A stretch of DNA of 64,000 nucleotides from Aspidiotus rigidus (lineage: Eukaryota; Arthropoda; Insecta; Hemiptera; Diaspididae), in the NCBI GenBank assembly GCA_035079385.1, contig JAVHKY010000009.1, positions 248,001 to 312,000 of the forward strand, read 5' to 3'. Below, one piece after another: positions 57,102-64,000 of the stretch (position 1 is its first letter; each line of letters begins with the position of its first letter). The notes beneath the pieces were generated by a model. It was given only the letters and a program-made list of their open reading frames with translations. It ran no database searches and had not been told where the DNA came from. The position numbers and the translations under genes were made by a program.

Positions 57102-58007
57102 CTATCCTCTTCTCCCATGACTCTCATTGGAGTCATATTTTCCCCTCGTGAATCGATCCAGTGTCAGCTGAGATCCGTTTTTGCTTTGGCTTCGTAGTAT
57201 GCGATCATCTTTGGTCTTCTTGGGGTTTTGTATTTCTCTCTTGCCTTTTAGTGATGGGTTGGGTTGGTTCGATTTGTCACCTGCTTCCAAATTCGATGCT
57301 GATTCTTCTTCGTTTTCGAGATTGAAGCTCCGATTGGCGTTTCGCGCGAATTTTTCAATCATGTACTCGAGATGTCCAATACTCATTACTCTGATTGCTT
57401 TGCTTTCCGCCGTTTTCTTGATGAATATTTTTCCGTCACGTTCCCATACGAATTCAATCATCCCTTGCTTCTTGTAATTTTTCGCATTCATGAGGATGTC
57501 TCGCGTGTATTTTGTTGAATGGCTACTGCAGTAAATTCGACTCTCGGCTTCACTTCTCATTCCAATGTCCTTAATGTTGAGCTGCTTTACCACCGACGCC
57601 TTTATAATTCTACCTTTCGTTTGTGCGTGTAAGAATTTTATTATGATGTCAGGCGTATCGTTTCTTGCGGGTAGTCGGTGGAGAGCAGCTATATCGTAGG
57701 GTTCTACATTCACCTCTAGTTTCTCAAGTAAGGTAGAAATTATTTCTTTTAGGTTTTCATCTTTATACATTGGGATGCCGCTCACGATGAGATTATTCTT
57801 TCGATCATACTGCTCTCCCGTTTCTACTTTGAATCTCAGATCTTGAATTTCATCTTCCAATTCATTAATCTTCTTCTCTGTGTCTTCGTTCTTTTCTTCT
57901 AGGGTAGTTACTCTTTCAGTTAGCGGGTCAATCATGTTTCGAGTTTCAGTGACGATGGATTTTATGTCCATAATCTCCTTCATGAGATTTGCAAGCTGTT
58001 TCTCCAT
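57102..58007 (-). CDS. LINE ORF1: coiled-coil RNA-binding protein
   Basis: 301 residues from the ATG at 58007 (MEKQLANLMKEI...). The frame extends 11 codons further to a GTG. Residues about 1-75 are a strongly predicted coiled coil (heptad-like ERVTTLEEKNEDTEKKINE). NLIVSGIPMYKDENL and IAALHRLPARN follow in the region that corresponds to the RRM-like part of LINE ORF1 proteins. A basic tail (KGKREIQNPKKTKDD) may bind nucleic acid. No zinc knuckle is visible. It probably coats the LINE RNA. It is separated from ORF2 by 15 bases in another frame, so ORF2 translation would need reinitiation or a similar mechanism. Confidence 0.85.
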   Translation of the reverse strand: MEKQLANLMKEIMDIKSIVTETRNMIDPLTERVTTLEEKNEDTEKKINELEDEIQDLRFKVETGEQYDRKNNLIVSGIPMYKDENLKEIISTLLEKLEVNVEPYDIAALHRLPARNDTPDIIIKFLHAQTKGRIIKASVVKQLNIKDIGMRSEAESRIYCSSHSTKYTRDILMNAKNYKKQGMIEFVWERDGKIFIKKTAESKAIRVMSIGHLEYMIEKFARNANRSFNLENEEESASNLEAGDKSNQPNPSLKGKREIQNPKKTKDDRILRSQSKNGSQLTLDRFTRGKYDSNESHGRRG

Positions 58008-58195
58008 AACTGTTCTTCGATTATTCGGTAGATTTTTCACGTTGAGACTGGCTATACGCGTAGTCTTTACACTTGTAGGCTCTCACTATTATGTATACAC
58101 GAGTAATTCGTTATCGCACAAGGCACAATATTATGAACGCACTAGAACACGTTACAACGCATTGGCATGCTTATCGGTACTCTCTAGTTAGTCTA

Positions 58196-58755
58196 ACAAA
58201 GGATATATTAGACTTTCTCTTCTACAGATTACCGCTATTTTGAGCGGAGTGCAAAGAAGAGTCTGCAAGTGACTAACACACAAACAAAATTTTTCATGAA
58301 CGGAAGACTTATAAACCGTCCTCCGTTTCGAATCTTCCGGATAACGCTAACATTTTAATTTGTGGAGTGCGCGCGTTAGCACTCTTTGCTTTATCAATGG
58401 TCACGACAATCTTTTGGTTGCAATTCAGAGACTCGTTTCCAGCAGAAGCTGCAATATCACGTGCGAGTGAGTCATCAAAATGATCAGAGTGTCTATTGAA
58501 TCATACTCCCAGAAATTAAGTTGTGCAGCTGTACATTACTTGTACAATGTGTATATTACCTATATGATTTTTGCAACACTGCTACATTTTGTACTGTTAT
58601 ATTTTACTGCGCGATCAAACTGCAGTTACCTTGTCAAGTCCGTACCCTTTGTCCACTTTTTGTTTACATTTACGCTCCGTCTTGATGAATGAGGATCAAA
58701 TAAAATTTATTATTATGTTACACGAGTTTTTTGAAACCATGGATCCATTCATACA
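58196..58755. other. intergenic between LINE and Helitron
   Basis: No gene or repeat of its own recognised. Two short overlapping open frames at 58480-58807 are unsupported. Confidence 0.45.
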
Positions 58756-59724
58756 TCTAATATATAAAGCAGAAAGTTTGTCGGTCTGTCGTCCTGTCCG
58801 TTTATAACTCGAGAACTACTGGGCCGATCGCTTTCAAACTTTCAGGATATATTGTCCTCATCCCAGAGCAGCACATAGACTCATAAAAATAAAAATTTGA
58901 CGGGGAGGTGCTGAGTAATTTCAAGAAAGGGCGAAAACAATGACTTTTTTCAATATAAAAAAACGTGGTGGTGTAGCTTGCCATCGAACGCGTTGTTCCA
59001 ACGTTCAACGTTACCGTTCAAATGCCTTGAGCGGCGCAGTTATAAAAATTAAGTTATGGTGATAACTCGAGTTTTACTCATTTTTATGAAAAATTGAAGA
59101 GAACAAAAATTGTTGCCCCTTTAATTTCCTTTCGAATGAGCCGAGCCCAATTCCAGATTTTTAGGAGGAAATTTTGGAACTATTGGTATTTTGACTGATG
59201 CGTATCTGAGATCATTGTGTTTACAGAGAGAGAGCATTTAAACCGGTTGCTCTGGATGAATCTACAGAGACTATTCGAGTTTTACGTATCCAATTTTCGA
59301 TTTTGAAAGGAGACGTTTATGTAAAATAATTTCTTGAAAATTTACTCTTCTTTTGTGACGAGTAACTATACATTAGGTAAATATCGTCGTCAGAGTTTGA
59401 AACTACCTAAGAAAAGGTACTGGGTTCGAGAAAGAATTAAGAAAATTACATCCGGTTTCTCATATATGAAACGACTGAGTTCGTCTCATGCCTCTACACA
59501 GACTGATGTAATGCTTCGGGGATATGGCAGGCTTTTTACCTACTGTCCATCTATTTCCTTAATCATTGCGACGGTTCATGAATTAGTCCGTTTTTTGCTG
59601 CAATACAGCCCTTACCTGTCAACTCAGCTCTTACTGTTAAAATCGAAATATTTACAAAACACTGATATCTACTCAACACACAGCTGGCGGTCAGGCGCGC
59701 CGGAGGCGCGCTGCTAACCGCTAG
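58756..59724 (+). mobile_element. Helitron-like non-autonomous element, complete ends
   Basis: 969 bp. It starts A|TCTAATATATAAAGCAGAAA at 58756 and ends ACCGCTAG|T at 59724. Before the end, GCGGT...ACCGC can form a stem enclosing GGCGCGC/GCGCGC. Insertion is between A and T. It aligns with 22545-23583 (5' portion) and 21880-22220 (3' portion) on the other strand. The frame 59334-59717 reads KRYWVRERIKKITSG, which slightly recalls a PIF/Harbinger transposase start but is too short and too isolated to be a gene. No Rep or helicase motif. Confidence 0.75.
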
Positions 59725-61429
59725 TAATGTATAATGAAGAGAAAAGTCTAGTGCTTTGATTATATTGAAGAAAGCTAATTGGTATCTTCAATTTATTGTA
59801 TTTCGGAACGCGACTATAATCATTCTATCAGAATGACAGGTACAGCTTTTCGACTTTTTGTCTTTATTTTACTATCGAGCATTACAAAGATATTCTGATT
59901 AGAGCAAGAGCACGCAGTAACACAAGGCGACCTAGTCGCAGGTACACATCTTAATGCTATTTTAACGGGTTGTTAAGATGCAGATATTTTGGCGAATTTG
60001 AACGAGTCACATGATTTGAATACACTCGACTTCAACCAATTACTAAATAATTTTATCGATCAAGTATCGTGATTTATATTAGAGGCTTTTCGCGGAGGAA
60101 TTTTTGCCGCAGTTCATAGGGTGACTAGGCATTTTTTAATTACGAGTATACATGTAATGGTTTATAATAATATTTGTACCTATATAATATTATTACGCCG
60201 GTGGCAACGAAAATTGCAGTATATAAATACAGGAATTAAATGCACTCCATTTTGAACTGCAGCTATCTTCTAAAAGTGCAGCTACGAAGTTAGAAAACGG
60301 TGCAAAGTCTTCGGGTACTGTGTCCCTAAAACAGGAGATATTGAAGTTACAGCACGAAAAGCGCAAACATTTACGTTGCCCCGTATTGTACGCAGGCGTT
60401 GCGTTTTTGAACGAAACGTGCGTAGACTAAGGTAAGCATCAAAATTGTAAGACATCATTGGTTATTCATCTGTACACTCTACTGCAGATAAATTCAAACG
60501 CCGAACGCGGATTAGAAGAGGCGGGGCTAGGTATAATTAGCATAAAATTAGTCGTTCTTATAACGTAATCGAGTTGATGAAGTTATTTCCGTCGACAATT
60601 TTCTGATTTGATTTTTTTTACGCCACGATGCCGGGTACAATGGGCGCGTAAGTTCGGTATTCACGAATGCTCGTTACCGTCGCGTCGCGTCGCCTTTACA
60701 ATACTCGTACTGTACCGTGCGGACATGGACGGTCCTTCACAATCACTACACAGGCCTACAGCAAAACTAGAATTTTTATTTTCTTATATCCGTTCAGATT
60801 GCCATTGTTCTGCAGACATACGAGAATATATAAGTAATATATGAAATTCGAAGAAGATCAACAATCGCGGCGACGAAGTTTTCTCTTCTGCACTATGTAC
60901 ATAATGAACTTCGTAATATAATAGTGATTAATTACGTACACACGTTAATTAACTTAATTATTTGCAAAGGTACGCACCAACGTAAGACGTTGCTAAGGAG
61001 CGGAAATGAAAGTCGCTAAACGCGTGAAATATCTCAGCGTGCAAATGTATTTCTGCGAACAATTACGAACAAATTTAGAATTTATACGACGTGTCGCGAA
61101 TAAGCAGCGTTACTTTTAGCTTCAAAGAACTAAATTAATGTCATCTAACATTCGGAAAGATCGACCTATCAATTTTCCGTCATTTATTTTGAACAAAATT
61201 TCCTGCGCAGACGTTTTCGAGAAAAAGAATTCTCATTCAAAAAATTAATTATTGCTCTTTATCTTATATAAACCAGAAATTTTTGATACGATCAATTTTT
61301 GCGCAGAAACATCCAAAGTATAATGGTGTACAAGAACTGAAGCTTCTCTGTTGACGCTATACATATAAGTACGTTAATTATCGGAACTCATAATGAGTGA
61401 GTGAGGTGTAAGTAGAGCACTGATATTGA
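59725..61429. other. intergenic, nothing recognised
   Basis: AT-rich sequence with no convincing exon. The frame at 60608-60844 has no recognisable motif. Confidence 0.45.
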
Positions 61430-62160
61430 AAAAGGGTTTTCCAATTGTACAAATCTACTTTATTAGTTGCTTTTACAAGAGTACTTTCGGGTGTTATTCC
61501 ATCATCAGTTGTGTCGCAACTGGAGAACAAGGCCTTAACCATGAGTTTTTATAGTATAACACTGTGATCTTATTGGCTATAACCATTGTGTGTTGTGATT
61601 GGTTCACTTCTTACAAACTTATTCTTACAATGATATGACATTGTGTTCTCATTGGCTGAAACATACTGCTTCGTGAATGGTTCAAGCTATTGTCCTAAAT
61701 ACTGCGTATCTATTGGCTACCTGGTTCCTGCCATCTCATTGGTTGGTATCGTTCTTCTTCTCTCGTCCAATCACCAGGCTGAATAACTTTTCGCTGTCAA
61801 ATGTGATTACATTGTTCAAGAGGTAGGCTTTCTCCCTCTTGGCTTTTGCAACCTCCATTTGTTCCCAGAGTTTTCTCCTCTTTGTGCGATTCTCTACATG
61901 TATGACTTGAAATATCCCCCCTCCATCGTGGTTTTCTTCGTTACAATGTTTCCCAAACAGTGACTTGCTATCTTCTTTCTCCTTCGACATTATGTGCTCT
62001 TTTTCCTGATCTCAAACTTTCTCCCAGTCTCACCGATGTAGATACCCTCGCACTATTCACAACTGCGCTTGTACACTCCGCTCATGCTTTCCTTGTCCGT
62101 TTATTCCGTCAGGTCATTGCTTGCATGTCCAAAATCAAGTCCAACATAAAATAAATGCAT
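61430..62160 (-). mobile_element. Penelope-like element 3' remnant d (minus strand)
   Basis: Minus strand from about 62110: SGVYKRSCE, a stop, then EGIYIGETGRKFEIR (62010-62050), the GIY-YIG nuclease signature of PLEs. After a frameshift, SKSLFGKHCNEENHDGG, then NRTKRRKLWEQMEVAKAK and AYLLNNVITF run to the stop at 61736. This is a longer piece of the GIY-YIG domain than in copies a and b and comes from a different PLE lineage. The 3' side contains five ATTGG words (61572-61742). At 61475-61512 (minus) there is a CTGATGA...GAAAG motif with stem I ACAA/TTGT, a poor hammerhead. The RT is absent. Stops and a frameshift make it inactive. Ends are approximate. Confidence 0.7.
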
Positions 62161-63583
62161 TACCCATATGGAGTGTGCTGCTGAGTTTCTGATGTTTGGT
62201 TTCGTTGAGAGAGTCATGTGTGCCTCATAATTGCGACTTTTTCAGACCATTTTTTTCACATTTACTCGAAAACATTTTCAAATACAAGCGCCATACTTCT
62301 AATATGATGTGCCAAAACTGGTTCAGTGTGCGTGAGAAATCTAGCTCCAAAGGGGGACGCGAATATGCTCTAATGGAGTTTCAAGAAGTAGGATATCCTA
62401 GCAAAAGATTAACACTTGCCGGAAAATCTTCACTCTGCACGAGGTACGACAGTTATGGACACCCAACAAGCAAGATCAAAAGGGAGAAAGAATGGCAGAA
62501 AAATAAAGTGAGTTTACTACATTTCTCTTGAAATACCTTGCGTGACCCGATAGCAAAAACAATAATATTTGTTATTGCCATTTATTTAGAGGAGTGTGAA
62601 TTTCAGCCACGATTATTGCGGTTTTAAAGCTGCTAACAATGGTCACGTCTGTGCTGGTAGTAAAATTAAAAATCTTAAGCTCAGGTTTAGCGGATCATAA
62701 GATTGATCCATGGATTCATTAAAATGCTATCGTACATAGTGCACAATACCAGAGCGACCCGATGCGCAAATATAAATTTTGCGTATTGCCTATATTCAGC
62801 CTAGAAAAAGCCGCTTCAACAAAATTCACCATCATCATCATCATCATCATCATCTCGGCAATTGTCCGTGGATTAAAGTATGTATATTGCGAATACACAC
62901 CTGTATTACAATTTATAAAGTGATAACACACACGTAGATGCATTATTCGATCATTTGGTCAAAAATAAATCGTTGCTGACAACTGGAGTAACCGCGACAA
63001 GATGTATTTCTATCTCAACCGCCTCTGGAATTTCCTATACACATAGCTATCAATACGCAAGCATTTTATTATTGTGCTTTACGTAAAGTATAATACGTAC
63101 ATGTATGCACAATATAAGGAGGCATCAGGTACCATTACAAATACTACACTCTCCGTTAGATCTATAAGTGTACAATAAAACGACTGATACAGTTGAGGTT
63201 AGTTTATCAGCGGCGTACGTTTCTATTGTCCCTCAAGAGAAAAATACGAGCTCAGGTGTATTCTTTTAGCACTTCCTCACAACCGGTTGCAAATTTTCTG
63301 CAATTGTAAAATTACGATTTCTCTCTCGAGAACTAACGATTACTATCTGCGAAAACAGTAAGTACCAACAGGATTTTACTTTTCCACTTCTTTGTGTTCA
63401 TCTCGCTCAGGCTCTTTCTCTTTTTTTCTTCGTATATTTTATTTTTTCATTCTATTGAATCCCCCATTTCTCATTCGCCTATTTCACGCCATAATTTCAA
63501 GGTTAGCGTGAGGTCGCTCGTCGCATATTATGTTCAGTTGTTTTTTGTTTTTTGTTCTTTGTTTTTTTTTTTCTGTTTTGCAG
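62161..63583. other. intergenic with (CAT)n microsatellite
   Basis: A (CAT)n run at about 62828-62853. The frame 62196-62531 contains basic stretches but no motif I can name. Nothing else recognised. Confidence 0.4.
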
Positions 63584-63712
63584 ATCTACGTGTACCGTAC
63601 ACAGAATACATGCACAAAACCAGTCGCATGTCTACAGGGTTCGCACTCTCGACAACAAACGTTCTCCAGTTTACCCCCAAAGAGGAGAGTACTTGGATTT
63701 GTGGCATACAAG
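63584..63712 (+). CDS. possible internal exon of an unknown gene
   Basis: A strong acceptor (long T tract, TTCTGTTTTGCAG, ending 63583) precedes 129 bases (43 codons, phase 0) with no stop in any plus frame and low AT for the region. It ends AAG|GTTGGA, a weak donor. In the first frame it ends LPPKRRVLGFVAYK. I do not recognise the protein in any frame. It could be a chance T-rich/open combination, or the edge of a gene continuing beyond the window. Confidence 0.2.
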
Positions 63713-64000
63713 GTTGGAATTTTCCACACTTCTAATTTTATTTTTAGTTAAAGAAGTCAATCTAAAAAGGATAATAATTACAATGAAAAACATGTAGGAA
63801 CAATTTTTCAGCTAAAATCTTATGAGTCAAAAATGAAAAACTCTTATTCAATGCTTGATAAAGAACTTACATATTTTTTTTTGAGATCACTGTTCCAAGT
63901 ACTCATGACTTGATCGTGCAATGAAACATAATTCTTCTGAACTTCTACTTCAACTCTTTAACAAACACTTCTGTACCTGTACAAGTTGCATCTTATCTCT
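63713..64000. other. window end, nothing recognised
   Basis: AT-rich, no feature seen. Confidence 0.4.

Larger units (their letters stand above)
53987..58183 (-). mobile_element. LINE (non-LTR retrotransposon), apparently full length
   Basis: About 4.2 kb on the minus strand. 5' UTR 58183 to about 58008, ORF1, a 15-base gap, ORF2, then a short 3' UTR with AATAAA and a (TTA)n-like tail at 53987-53999. Perfect 12-bp duplications CTAGTTAGTCTA flank it at 53975-53986 and 58184-58195. Both ORFs are open and all catalytic motifs are present, so it may be competent or was until recently. EN/RT and C-terminal features resemble RTE/Proto2-like elements of insects, but the coiled-coil ORF1 is more usual elsewhere. 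Clade left open. Confidence 0.9.

Noticed and set aside
54511..57477. Plus-strand open frames across the LINE (for example 54511-54978, 55333-55623, 57181-57477).
   Set aside because: They are antisense shadows of ORF1 and ORF2.
53947..58283. 13-mer GACTAACACACAA on both sides of the LINE (53947-53959 and 58271-58283).
   Set aside because: The distances to the insertion differ (15 against 75 bp). Shared 13-mers are expected by chance in 64 kb of biased sequence. The 12-bp CTAGTTAGTCTA directly at the ends explains the insertion.
58480..58807. Two overlapping frames between LINE and Helitron.
   Set aside because: No motif, and the second runs into the Helitron start.

Overview
The window is eukaryotic and almost certainly arthropod, most likely insect. 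It is AT-rich and intron-containing. Its one confident host gene is an insect knirps-family nuclear receptor. Nearly everything else recognisable is mobile DNA of many classes or its decayed remains. I cannot fix the order (Hemiptera or Hymenoptera are both plausible). Large parts of the window are intergenic with no signal I can read, and most short open frames look like chance frames or antisense shadows.

Layout. 1-10.3 kb: intergenic DNA with a decayed FLYWCH-like fragment (2.2-2.5 kb), a MITE-like inverted-repeat element, a near-perfect 57-bp hairpin, one copy of a dispersed repeat (5.8 kb) and a 5'-truncated LINE tail (9.0-9.4 kb). 10.4-15.1 kb: a 1.27-kb foldback element ends 78 bp before the first coding exon of the knirps-family gene. 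That gene has two coding exons, 11700-11777 and 13715-14644. 16.6-23.6 kb: a MULE/SWIM remnant, a compound palindrome, a hAT MITE, a Penelope-like element (PLE), a tRNA-derived SINE and a Helitron-like element, lying close together. 26.8-31.7 kb: a second PLE, a second MULE/SWIM remnant, a LINE fragment of another type, a second hAT MITE and a TIR element. 33.6-39.1 kb: inverted minisatellite arrays around a third MULE/SWIM remnant, then an apparently intact Tigger (pogo-type) DNA transposon. 41.2-48.7 kb: three large inverted-repeat structures and a third PLE. 51.3-59.7 kb: a foldback MITE, Helitron pieces and an apparently full-length two-ORF LINE with a 12-bp target-site duplication. 61.4-62.2 kb: a decayed PLE on the minus strand. 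63.6 kb: one possible exon of unknown identity.

Most interesting content. Three PLE derivatives share the same plan: a 10-13 bp target duplication, a 36-41 bp unduplicated segment, an inverted copy of the element's 3' end, a body, then the 3' end itself. Each 3' end contains or follows a sequence that folds as a small hammerhead-type ribozyme (CTGANGA, stem II, GAAACGTC). Two of these have an intact catalytic core, and all have one extra T before stem II. The Tigger element sits inside a repeat whose uninterrupted copies nearby show the empty site exactly. The Helitron-like copies keep the A|TC...CTAG|T ends. Together these give unusually clean boundaries for several different transposition mechanisms in one 64-kb segment.
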